From contig CATKWX010000002.1 in the NCBI GenBank assembly GCA_949840345.1, positions 62,001 to 126,000 on the forward strand: 64,000 nt of DNA, read 5' to 3'. Position numbers and translations under genes: made by a program. This document shows, one piece after another, positions 18,013-25,826 of this stretch. This DNA comes from an uncultured Eubacteriales bacterium (GTDB lineage Bacteria > Bacillota > Clostridia > TANB77 > CAG-508). Each line of letters begins with the position of its first letter. Position 1 is the first letter of the stretch. The notes beneath the pieces are model-generated. The model saw only the letters and a program-made list of their open reading frames with translations, searched no databases and was not told the origin of the DNA.

Positions 18013-18348
18013 ATGAAAATAGAAAAAGAAATGGAAGAAAAAAAAGGAATTTTTAGAAGACTTTTGGAATGCCTAAAAACTTCATTGGAATGGCTAAAAA
18101 CTTCAGATGAATATGAAATAGAAGATGGAGAAATAAATATAAAAGCTTTTAAAGGGGAAGATAAGAAAATTATTGATGCATTAAATGGAACAGCAAAAAG
18201 AGTAGACCATACAGCTTCTACTACATTTACAGATAAAACTGAGAAGAGAGCCGCAACTATAAAAGGAATGAAAGCAGAAGTAGAAACTCCAGATATGAAA
18301 GAAAAAGGCAAGAAAAATCAAATAATAGAAAATTATTTAGAGCAATAA
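18013..18348 (+). CDS. Small charged protein of unknown function
   Basis: A 111-residue hydrophilic protein beginning MKIEKEMEEKKGIFRRLLE, with an amphipathic N-terminal helix and a Lys/Glu-rich tail. No signal peptide, membrane helix or known motif. It has its own consensus promoter, a good RBS (AGAGAGG) and its own terminator, so it is a genuine single-gene unit. Function unknown. Confidence 0.7.
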   Translation: MKIEKEMEEKKGIFRRLLECLKTSLEWLKTSDEYEIEDGEINIKAFKGEDKKIIDALNGTAKRVDHTASTTFTDKTEKRAATIKGMKAEVETPDMKEKGKKNQIIENYLEQ

Positions 18349-18375
18349 AACACATGAAAATGTGTTTTATTTTTA
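18346..18375 (+). terminator. Rho-independent terminator
   Basis: TAAAACACA-TGAAAA-TGTGTTTTA followed by TTTTT. Confidence 0.85.
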
Positions 18376-18470
18376 CCTTTGACATATTTTTAAATTTATG
18401 TTACGATAGAAAAAATGTATTTTTTTAAAATAAATGTTAATAATAAATTAACAGAAAATGTGAGGTTTTT

Positions 18471-18611
18471 ATGGAAAAAGATATTAAAATAGTAAATGGA
18501 GATGGGTCAGATTTAGAAATATCTCCAGTATATGACCATCTAAATACAGTAAAACCCAAAGCAAAAAAAGACAAACAGGAAATAGTAATACCAGAAGAAA
18601 AGAAAAAATAA
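18471..18611 (+). CDS. 46-residue conserved-looking small protein
   Basis: MEKDIKIVNGDGSDLEISPV, then YDHLNTVKPKAKKDKQEIVI, ending PEEKKK. ATG 18471 has TGAGG upstream. Hydrophilic, with a Lys-rich tail. Codon use matches the native genes. No function can be assigned. Confidence 0.55.
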   Translation: MEKDIKIVNGDGSDLEISPVYDHLNTVKPKAKKDKQEIVIPEEKKK

Positions 18612-18634
18612 TTTGCACAAAGCATATTGTACAT

Positions 18635-18691
18635 TGTAGGGGCACCGTTTGTGGGAATACCCGTTATACGAGACACCACTGTGCCCTTACC
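18635..18691. repeat. Long-form GTAGGGGCACCG repeat
   Basis: GTAGGGGCACCGTTTGTGGG, then about 20 variable bases, then GACACCACTGTGCCCTT. A close copy lies at 52594-52647 and a partial one at the window end. Confidence 0.75.
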
Positions 18692-18763
18692 GAAAAAAAT
18701 ACAATTATAATGGAGGGACAATTCAACGGGTAAAATCTCATACAAAAAAATTATGCATAATAG

Positions 18764-18792
18764 TTGACAAACTATAAAAAACTTATTATAAT
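18764..18792 (+). promoter_or_regulatory. Promoter of tRNA-Met
   Basis: TTGACA (18764-18769), 17-nt spacer, TATAAT (18787-18792). Confidence 0.85.
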
Positions 18793-18818
18793 AAATAAGT
18801 CATTCAAATTAAACATAT

Positions 18819-18895
18819 GGCGGGGTAGCTCAGTTGGCTAGAGCACTTGGTTCATACCCAAGGTGTCGAGAGTTCGAATCTCCCTCCCGCTACCA
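18819..18895 (+). tRNA. tRNA-Met (CAT), elongator type
   Basis: Cloverleaf reads GGCGGGG, D-arm GCTCAGTTGGCTAGAGC, anticodon stem CTTGG/CCAAG with loop TTCATAC (anticodon CAT 18853-18855), TTCGAAT loop, encoded CCA. The acceptor end resembles elongator Met rather than initiator. Ile2 (lysidine) cannot be fully excluded from sequence alone. Confidence 0.9.
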
Positions 18896-18896
18896 A

Positions 18897-19020
18897 ACTC
18901 GCTTACGCGAGAGTTAAGAAATAAGAGTGAATAGTGAAAAGTATATTATTAGTTTAAGGGAAATACCCTAAAGCGAGTTTGTATTCTTCACTATTCACTC
19001 TTCATTATTAATTATTCATT
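18897..19020. repeat. Inverted GAGTGAATAGTGAA repeat region
   Basis: CTCGC-TTAC-GCGAG directly follows the tRNA. AAGAGTGAATAGTGAA and its complement TTCACTATTCACTCTT then flank about 45 nt. The same word recurs near 24925, 32220 and 63922. Confidence 0.6.
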
Positions 19021-19028
19021 AAACATCC

Positions 19029-19202
19029 CTATCTACTTTCTTGTCTTCCATAAAGTTTTTCATATTCTTTACATTTAATTTTATAATCTAATTGTTGAGT
19101 TAAGTACCTATAATACATATATCCTTGTTCATATTGTAGCATTGGATTAAGCACTGGGTCACTTTCCATATTCATAGTATATGGGTCAAAATCTCTATCC
19201 AT
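19029..19202 (-). CDS. 57-residue small protein of unknown function
   Basis: Reads MDRDFDPYTMNMESDPVLNP, MLQYEQGYMYYRYLTQQLDY, KIKCKEYEKLYGRQESR. ATG 19202 has a perfect AGGAGG 8 nt upstream, so it is very likely translated. Rich in Tyr, Met and Gln with an Arg/Lys tail. The composition would suit a small spore-coat-associated protein, but that is only a guess. Confidence 0.65.
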   Translation of the reverse strand: MDRDFDPYTMNMESDPVLNPMLQYEQGYMYYRYLTQQLDYKIKCKEYEKLYGRQESR

Positions 19203-19329
19203 AAAAACCTCCTAAAAACACAATACATATATAAAATATATATGTTAAAAAATAGAAAAAATGCATAAAGTAAGGCTAATTTGTAAAAGATAATTAATAA
19301 TAAAATAATCAATTAAAATTATAGAGATG

Positions 19330-19363
19330 GTAGGGGCGACCATTGTCGTCCGTGCTTCGAAGA
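19330..19363. repeat. GTAGGG-family palindromic repeat
   Basis: GTAGGGGCGACCATTGTCGTCCG plus the tail TGCTTCGAAGAA. Confidence 0.8.
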
Positions 19364-19398
19364 ATTATTACTATATTTTAGAATTATTAGTCAAAATA

Positions 19399-19427
19399 TT
19401 GTTAATAAAAAATAGTTATGATATAAT
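19399..19427 (+). promoter_or_regulatory. Promoter upstream of the M18 peptidase
   Basis: TTGTTA (19399-19404), 17-nt spacer, TATAAT (19422-19427). Confidence 0.6.
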
Positions 19428-19455
19428 TTCTTAAAATACGAAAGAGAGGTTAAAA

Positions 19456-19583
19456 GTTTGAAAAATAATCAGCATATTGCGTCGTTATTTTAAATCAAAA
19501 AATGCTCAATGTACAAATGTACACCTCCGCTTTTTTGATTTAAAATGCCTTGCACTATACTAATTCTTTTTCAAACTTGGTTT
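19456..19583. repeat. Nested palindrome in the leader of the M18 gene
   Basis: Outer arms AAGTTTGAAAAA/TTTTTCAAACTT and inner arms ATTTTAAATCAAAAAATGC/GCTTTTTTGATTTAAAAT enclose TCAATGTACAAATGTACACC. A short frame (TTG AAA AAT ... TAA, 11 codons) with GAGAGG upstream runs into it and could be a leader peptide. No gene in this stretch otherwise. Confidence 0.55.
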
Positions 19584-19610
19584 GTGCCTTGGAAAGGAAT
19601 GATTAAAATT

Positions 19611-21020
19611 ATGAGTGAGAAAACAGAGGGAGAGAAACTAAAAGAGGAGCTATTCAATAGCAAAAAAAATGGTTGGGAATTAGCAACAGAAGAGGAAAAA
19701 CAAAATATATTTAAATTTTGCGATGAATATATGTATTTTTTAGATAGAGCAAAAACAGAAAGAGAAGCAGTTGAATTTTCAACAGATATTTTAGTAAAAA
19801 ATGGATTTAAAAACATTGAAGAAGTATCTTCTTTAAATGTAGGAGATAAAGTTTTCTATATAAATAGAGATAAAAACGTATATGCTGCAGTTATAGGAAA
19901 AGAAGATTTAGAAAAAGGAATAAATATAGTAGGAGCACATATTGATTCACCAAGATTAGATTTAAAGCCAAATCCACTTTATGAAGATACAGGATTTGCA
20001 TATTTAAAAACACATTATTATGGCGGAATAAAAAAATATCAATGGACAACAATACCACTTGCAATACATGGTGTTATAGTAAAGGCAAATGGCGAAAAGA
20101 TAAAAATAAATATAGGTGAAGCTGAAACTGACCCAATATTTACAATAACAGATTTATTACCACATCTAGCACAGGAACAAATGGATAAAAAACTAAAAGA
20201 TGGAATAGGTGGAGAAGCTCTAAATTTACTTATAGGAAGCATACCATATAATGACGAAAAGGTATCAGAAAAAGTAAAATTAAATATATTAAATATATTA
20301 AATCAAAAATACGGAATAAAAGAAATAGACTTCTTAAGTTCAGAAATAGAGTTAGTACCTGCATTTAGAGCAAGAAGTTTAGGCTTCGATTCAAGTATGG
20401 TTGCATCATATGGTCAAGATGATAGAGTTTGTGCTTATACATCTTTAAGAGCAATACTAGATGTAGAGGTTCCTGAAAAAACAGCTGTATGCATATTAGC
20501 AGATAAAGAAGAAATCGGAAGTGTAGGAAATACAGGAATGGAGGCAAATGTATTTGATACATTTGTTGCAGAGATGTTAAATAAATTAGGACAAAATAAA
20601 GCAAATATGTTAGATAAAGTATTCTGCAATTCAAGGATGTTATCTGCAGATGTTGATGCAGCTTTAGATCCAATATATGCATCTGTATCTGAAAAGAACA
20701 ATGCATCAATGCTTGGAAAAGGAATTGGAATGTGCAAATACACAGGTTCTAGAGGAAAATCTGGTGCATCAGATGCAAATGCTGAATATGTAGCAGAGGT
20801 AAGAAAAATGCTAGAAGAAAATAATATATTATATCAAATTTCTGAATTAGGAAAAGTAGATGTTGGCGGAGGCGGAACAATAGCATATATATTTGCCAAC
20901 AAAGGAATAGATGTAATTGACTGTGGAGTTCCAGTATTATCAATGCACGCACCATATGAAGTTACAAGTAAATATGATGTGTATTCAGCATATAAAACAT
21001 ACAAAGCATTTATGAAATAA
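19611..21020 (+). CDS. M18-family aminopeptidase
   Basis: A 469-residue zinc aminopeptidase that removes N-terminal residues from cytoplasmic peptides. Metal-site motifs: GAHIDSPRLDLKPNPLYEDT, DKEEIGSVGNTGMEA and the C-terminal VLSMHAPYEVTSKYDVYSAY. The open frame extends upstream to 19545, but GGAAAGGA is spaced for ATG 19611, as with the carD gene (AAAGGAATGATTAAACAATG). The leader carries a large palindrome. Confidence 0.93.
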   Translation: MSEKTEGEKLKEELFNSKKNGWELATEEEKQNIFKFCDEYMYFLDRAKTEREAVEFSTDILVKNGFKNIEEVSSLNVGDKVFYINRDKNVYAAVIGKEDLEKGINIVGAHIDSPRLDLKPNPLYEDTGFAYLKTHYYGGIKKYQWTTIPLAIHGVIVKANGEKIKINIGEAETDPIFTITDLLPHLAQEQMDKKLKDGIGGEALNLLIGSIPYNDEKVSEKVKLNILNILNQKYGIKEIDFLSSEIELVPAFRARSLGFDSSMVASYGQDDRVCAYTSLRAILDVEVPEKTAVCILADKEEIGSVGNTGMEANVFDTFVAEMLNKLGQNKANMLDKVFCNSRMLSADVDAALDPIYASVSEKNNASMLGKGIGMCKYTGSRGKSGASDANAEYVAEVRKMLEENNILYQISELGKVDVGGGGTIAYIFANKGIDVIDCGVPVLSMHAPYEVTSKYDVYSAYKTYKAFMK

Positions 21021-21040
21021 AATTTTGCATATATGCTTTT

Positions 21041-21171
21041 GTAAAGTAATAATAATTTTATTCCGTTCTCCAAGGCGTTTAAGATACGGAATTTTCTAAG
21101 TGTAGTGACACACTATAATTGGATTAAATGTTATATGGCACAAGGTCGAACTCGTAAAATTATTATTTACA
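21041..21171. repeat. Large palindrome with conserved core, copy 2
   Basis: Arms TGTAAAGTAATAATAATTTTA and AAAATTATTATTTACA; core ends TTCCGTTCTCCAAGGCGTTT and GGTCGAACTCGT as in copy 1 (11644-11783). Confidence 0.7.
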
Positions 21172-21189
21172 ACGCATTGTAGAAATTAT

Positions 21190-21217
21190 TGTAGGGAACG
21201 GCGCCCTCGCCGTTCCG
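21190..21217. repeat. GTAGGG-family repeat (GAACGGCG type)
   Basis: TGTAGGGAACGGCG-CCCT-CGCCGTTCCG, identical in core to copies at 23218 and inside mfd at 29930. Confidence 0.85.
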
Positions 21218-21242
21218 TGTTACATAAAAATGCTCTAAAAAA

Positions 21243-21284
21243 CGTAGGGGCGACAAGAGAGTCGTCCGCACTTTAAAGGAATAC
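21243..21284. repeat. GTAGGG-family repeat (GCGAC type)
   Basis: CGTAGGGGCGAC-AAGAGA-GTCGTCCG with a tail like the 6429 copy. Confidence 0.8.
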
Positions 21285-21300
21285 CAAAAAGGAGAAAAAC

Positions 21301-22554
21301 ATGGAAAACAAACAAGAAATATTAGATATAGCAAAAAATTGTTTAAATTGTAAGCATAAACCTTGTCAAAATGCATGTCCAATGAAAACAAGGGTACCAG
21401 AATTTATTGCAAAAATAAAAGAAGAAAAATTTGCAGAGGCATACGACATATTGCTAGAAAATAATGCTTTTAGTAATATATGTAGCACAATATGTCCACA
21501 AGAACAACAATGCGAAGGAAGCTGCGTAAGAGGAATAAAAGGAACTGCAATGCCAATTGGAAGATTAGAAAGATTTGTAAATGACTGGGCAAAAGAAAAT
21601 AATTATACATATAAAATGAATGAAATAAAAGAAATGTCAAATAAGAAAGTTGCAATAGTAGGCTCTGGTCCTGCAAGTATTTCTTGTGCAATAGAACTTG
21701 CAAAGTTAGGAATAAAGGCGGTTATATTAGAAAAGGATGAAAAATTAGGCGGAATATTAAGATATGGAATTCCAGATTTTAGGCTAAATAAAGATACTCT
21801 AGATTGTATATTAGAAAATGCAAAAAATATGGGCGTAGAGATGAAAACAAATATAGAGTTTGGAAAAGATATTAGTTTAAAAGAATTGCAAGAAAAATAC
21901 GATGCAGTATTTTTAGGAATAGGAGCAGAAACTCCAAGTACATACAAATTAGCAGATAAAGAGTATTCTTCTATTTATAAATCAGATTACTTTTTGAAAA
22001 GATATAATGAAGGAGATTATATAGATGATTTAGGAATAACAGTTGTAATTGGTGGGGGAAATGTAGCAATGGATGCGGCAAGAACAGCTGTAAAGATGGG
22101 AGCTAAAAAAACCTATGTATTATATAGGCGCGCAAGAGAAAATATGCCAGCACGAGATATAGAAATTAAAGAGGCTATGGAAGATGGTGTAGAGTTTAAC
22201 TACACTACAAAAGTAATAAAGGCATTTGGAGATAATAAATTAACCGAAATAGAGTGTATAAAAACAGTAGTAGAAGACGGAAAAGCTGTAGATATAGAAA
22301 ATAGCAATTTTAAAATGAACGTAGATACAGTTGTGTTTGCAATTGGTCTTACACCAAATGCAAAATTATTAGAAGCGCAAGGAATTGAAACAGATAGAGG
22401 ATTAATAAAAATAGATGAAGATGGAATGACTAATATTAAAGGTGTATTTGCAGGAGGAGACTCTACAGAATCAAAATCAAGCGTCTGTAGAGCAGTAGCA
22501 GCAGGAAAAAAAGCAGCAATAGGAATAGGAAAATATTTATTGCAAAGGTTGTAG
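21301..22554 (+). CDS. GltD-like NAD(P)H-dependent flavoprotein oxidoreductase
   Basis: A 417-residue protein like the small subunit of glutamate synthase and related electron-transfer enzymes. The N-terminal Fer4_20 domain has Cys clusters CLNCKHKPCQNACPM and CSTICPQEQQCEGSC (two iron-sulfur centres). FAD site VAIVGSGPASISCAIELAKLG, NADPH site VVIGGGNVAMDAARTAVKMG, C-terminal FAD motif FAGGDST. No large GltB subunit is adjacent, so the acceptor is unknown. The last codons and the TAG stop come from a GTAGGG repeat (TTGCAAAGGTTGTAGGGG), so the C-terminus may be repeat-derived. Confidence 0.88.
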   Translation: MENKQEILDIAKNCLNCKHKPCQNACPMKTRVPEFIAKIKEEKFAEAYDILLENNAFSNICSTICPQEQQCEGSCVRGIKGTAMPIGRLERFVNDWAKENNYTYKMNEIKEMSNKKVAIVGSGPASISCAIELAKLGIKAVILEKDEKLGGILRYGIPDFRLNKDTLDCILENAKNMGVEMKTNIEFGKDISLKELQEKYDAVFLGIGAETPSTYKLADKEYSSIYKSDYFLKRYNEGDYIDDLGITVVIGGGNVAMDAARTAVKMGAKKTYVLYRRARENMPARDIEIKEAMEDGVEFNYTTKVIKAFGDNKLTEIECIKTVVEDGKAVDIENSNFKMNVDTVVFAIGLTPNAKLLEAQGIETDRGLIKIDEDGMTNIKGVFAGGDSTESKSSVCRAVAAGKKAAIGIGKYLLQRL

Positions 22555-23849
22555 GGGTTGGCGTCTTCGACAAATCGCATGTTTACGGCATTTTACTACT
22601 ATAAATAGTATACAAACTAAACAAAACACTATTGCTATCCAGTTGAAATTATTATTTACTGGATGGCATTTTTGTTGACTATTAAAAACTGCAACTAAAT
22701 CTAAATTAAAGAAACTAATGTATTTTAATGCAATGTAAGTATAAATTGCACTAAATGTACCTTGCAAAAGTTTTCCTATTATATATGCCTTAATTGAAAT
22801 ATCTGTTTTTGATATAATTCCTAAAACTTGTAGCAAAATAGAAATTCCACCAAAACCAAGTAAAAATGAGCAAATGATAACATTTGTGGAAATATATTTT
22901 GTAGCAATTAGAGAAACATTTTTTACACCATTTGTAAGTTCTACAATTCCACTAAAGAATGCAGGAATAAAATCGGTATTTATTTTAAGAGCATTACAAA
23001 TTGGGTAAAATGGAATTGCCAAAATTTCAAAAACTTGTGTTTTATTTAAAATAGACACAATAACAGAAAATAGTACAACAAAGCCACCTATCATAACAAC
23101 ATTAGAAATAGCACTAGATATACTTTTAGATAATATTTCTCCCAAATTTGCAAAATTGCAAGGAATTTGTTTTTGTGCATTGGTTGATATTTCTGTATTA
23201 TCTGATATATGCTGTTTTGTAGGGAACGGCGCCCTCGCCGTTCCGATTATGATTTATATTTTTTTGTTGATATATTGCAAACGTTGTAGGGGAGTGCATT
23301 GCACGCCCGTTTGATATTATTTCTTTTCCAAAATCTAAAAACAATACCTACACTAATACACGCTAAAATATGTGATAAAAATAATAAAATTCCAGTTCTT
23401 GTATCAAAAAATAAACTAATTCCAACAGTTCCAATAATAAAAAGAGGACCAGAATTATTAGTAAAGGCTAGTAATCGCTCTCCTTCTTCCTTTGTACAAA
23501 TACCATTTTGTCTAAAGTTAGTTACAATTTTAGCACCAATTGGATATCCACTAATAATACCCATAATAAATGCAAAAGCACCAACTCCAGGAACATTAAA
23601 AATAGGTCTCATAAATCTATTTAAAGTTCTGCCTAAAACTTCAATAATACCAGTATAGCTTAATAATTCAGTAGCAATGAAAAAAGGCAAAAGGCTTGGC
23701 AAAACTGAGTTGGCAAAAAGGGAAAGCCCTTCCTTTGCAGCAGACAAATTACTTTTAGAAAACACAACTAAAAATATAGTAAATAGTACAAAAGTAATTG
23801 GAATAATTAAGTTTTTTAGTTTAATAGTAACAAAATTAGTTTTACTCAA
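22537..23849 (-). CDS. ylbJ: YlbJ sporulation membrane protein, interrupted by repeats and needing two +1 shifts
   Basis: A polytopic sporulation protein with Gate/nucleoside-recognition domains, needed in Bacillus for spore cortex formation. The N-terminal half (from ATG 23849; LSLFANSVLPSLLPFFIATE, FIMGIISGYPIGAKIVTNF) and C-terminal half (VVMIGGFVVLFSVIVSIL and following) are in different frames. Two GTAGGG repeats sit between them. Skipping C23309 at AAA-CGG-GCG gives 21 open codons to AAT-CGG-AAC. Skipping C23245 there joins the C-terminal frame exactly, with no stop, for a 436-residue product. The repeats fall in the cytoplasmic linker. A third repeat forms the C-terminus and overlaps the convergent flavoprotein stop. 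Alternative: a simple pseudogene. Confidence 0.78.
23218..23245. repeat. GTAGGG-family repeat inside ylbJ
   Basis: TGTAGGGAACGGCG-CCCT-CGCCGTTCCG. Its end supplies the CGGA used for the second shift. Confidence 0.85.
23275..23309. repeat. GTAGGG-family repeat inside ylbJ
   Basis: TTGCAAACGTTGTAGGGGAG, then TGCATTGCACGCCCG. Its end supplies the CGGG used for the first shift. Confidence 0.8.
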
Positions 23850-23915
23850 AATAAATCACCTATTAATTTATATGAAACTAAATTAAAATAATTCATACTA
23901 AATATGTTATTTTTT

Positions 23916-23977
23916 GTAGGGGTCGCATGATATGCGACCCGTTCTCCGTAGCCGGGTTTCATACCATGAACCCCTAC
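23916..23977. repeat. GTAGGGGTCGC composite repeat
   Basis: GTAGGGGTCGCATGATATGCGACCC, then TTCTCCGTAGCCGGGTTTC, ending GAACCCCTACA; lies between divergent genes. Confidence 0.75.
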
Positions 23978-24040
23978 ATATTTTTTATATTGATACTCTA
24001 AAGTGCATATGTTATAATGCTTAAAAAGGAGATGGAGTAA

Positions 24041-24787
24041 GTGAGAAAAAAAAGAAATAATAAAAAAATAAGTACAAAGCAATTAATAATTACTCTCCTT
24101 ATTTTTGCAATAATAGTTTTAATCGAACATTTTGCTGAAGATATTAATAAAAAGCAAGATAACACACAAGAAAATATAAACACATCAACAAAAGTAACAT
24201 ATTCTAGTTTGCTAGATGTTCCAGAATACACTAATGAAATATGTGTAGAAATTAATGATAACAAACCATATTTTATAGAAGCAGATTATACAACAGAAGC
24301 TTTTGAAAAATATAGCGAATTAGATTATTTAGGCAGATGTGGTGTAGCTTATGCAAATGTATGTATAGAAATAATGCCACCCAAAGGAGACGAAAGAGGA
24401 GATATTAGCTCTGTTTATCCAACTGGTTGGAAACAAACAAAATTTAATGGTGAATATTTATATAATAGATGTCATTTAATAGCACACAGTTTATCAGATG
24501 AAGACGATAATAAGCAAAATTTAATTACAGGAACAAGATATTTTAATGTTCAAGGAATGTTACCATATGAAAGATTAGTGTATGAATATATACAAAACAA
24601 CAAAAATAACCATGTTTTATATAGAGTTACACCTATTTATAAAGGAGATAATCTTTTAGCAAGTGGTGTAGAAATGGAAGCTTATTCAGTAGAAGATAAT
24701 GGAAAAGGAATATGTTTCAATGTTTATATTTACAATGTACAACCAGGAGCAAATATAGATTATGCAACAGGAAAATTATTAAAATAA
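24041..24787 (+). CDS. Membrane-anchored DNA/RNA non-specific endonuclease
   Basis: A 248-residue protein with GTG start (GGAGATGGAG upstream). Residues 13-28 form one hydrophobic anchor. The nuclease domain carries YNRCHLIAHSLS, matching the DRGH-type catalytic His of EndA-like nucleases, then NLITGTRYFNVQGM with the metal-binding Asn. The family includes DNA-entry and secreted nucleases. It probably acts on the outer cell surface, degrading or processing extracellular DNA. Confidence 0.85.
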   Translation: MRKKRNNKKISTKQLIITLLIFAIIVLIEHFAEDINKKQDNTQENINTSTKVTYSSLLDVPEYTNEICVEINDNKPYFIEADYTTEAFEKYSELDYLGRCGVAYANVCIEIMPPKGDERGDISSVYPTGWKQTKFNGEYLYNRCHLIAHSLSDEDDNKQNLITGTRYFNVQGMLPYERLVYEYIQNNKNNHVLYRVTPIYKGDNLLASGVEMEAYSVEDNGKGICFNVYIYNVQPGANIDYATGKLLK

Positions 24788-24868
24788 GGAAATTGACAAA
24801 TTGTATAAAAGAATATATAATCACTCTAATTTTTAATTCTATCGTATAGGAAATCAACAATTTTGTTA

Positions 24869-24995
24869 ATATATTGCAAACGTTGTAGGGGCACCGTCGG
24901 AAGATTATCTACGAAGCAAGTTCCGAGTGAATAGTTAATAATGAATAGTGAATAATGGTATGTAGGGAACAGACCAACGTCGTTCCATCGACACC
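24869..24995. repeat. Composite of three repeat types
   Basis: TATTGCAAACGTTGTAGGGG, then GATTATCTACGAAG, then GAGTGAATAGTTAATAATGA, then TGTAGGGAACAGACC. The same modules recur at 63891-64000 and in reverse order at 57017-57100. Confidence 0.7.
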
Positions 24996-25061
24996 ACCTA
25001 AGCCCTTCAATTCTATATTTCCCACCAAAAAGCAAAAATTTAAATAGGAGAGTGATGTTTA

Positions 25062-25715
25062 TTGAAATTAGATTTGATAAATGGCATAGCTAATAATACG
25101 AAATTTGTTCAAGACTTTATAAAAGAATTGCAAGATTATTTAGAAAGAAAGGAAGATATATCATTGATTAATTCTACACATAAAGAAAATAAAATAATTA
25201 CAGAATTTAGAGATAAAATGTATATAGAAAGAAGCAAAATTTTAAATGATTATGCAAAACAGACGATAGATAAAGGGCAAATGTATTATATATATGACAA
25301 AAATTCTAAACTTGAATATGTATATAATTTATGTATTTGCGAAGATGAAAAAAGTCATACTATTATTGAAGCAAATAGAAACATATTACCAAATGACGCT
25401 AAAATGGGCAGTATATTAAGAAAACTTAAAGATAGCTATACTTTAGACAATGAGGCAACTAAAGATATATCAGAAAAAATAGAAAAAATGAAAGATGAAT
25501 TATTAGAAAAACAGACAGAATTTTTAAATAGCAAAAGAATAGAAGACCATATTTATGAAGTTTCTGAAAATGGAAAAGATAGAATATGGCTATTTGACAT
25601 TACTAGCAATAGCGATGAAGCATTAGAAGAAATTGACTTTCCAAAAGAACTATTGCAAAATGCAAAAGTTGGAGACTTGTTTATATATAAAAACGGAGAA
25701 TATAAACAGTATTAA
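25062..25715 (+). CDS. Uncharacterised 217-residue protein
   Basis: Start TTG 25062 with GGAGAGTG upstream. Largely helical and charged, with a central coiled-coil-like stretch (ISEKIEKMKDELLEKQTEF). The C-terminus ends AKVGDLFIYKNGEYKQY, similar in style to small beta-barrel tails, but I cannot name a family. Soluble; no signal peptide. Stands alone between repeats and the helicase gene. Confidence 0.6.
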   Translation: MKLDLINGIANNTKFVQDFIKELQDYLERKEDISLINSTHKENKIITEFRDKMYIERSKILNDYAKQTIDKGQMYYIYDKNSKLEYVYNLCICEDEKSHTIIEANRNILPNDAKMGSILRKLKDSYTLDNEATKDISEKIEKMKDELLEKQTEFLNSKRIEDHIYEVSENGKDRIWLFDITSNSDEALEEIDFPKELLQNAKVGDLFIYKNGEYKQY

Positions 25716-25826
25716 GAAGTAGAGGAATCTAGTGACTCACTTACACAATTGTGCTTTTTTTCTGTACAAAGCAATAAATTGTGATATAATTAAATATTAT
25801 GTAGATAATAAATATAGGAGAGGTTA

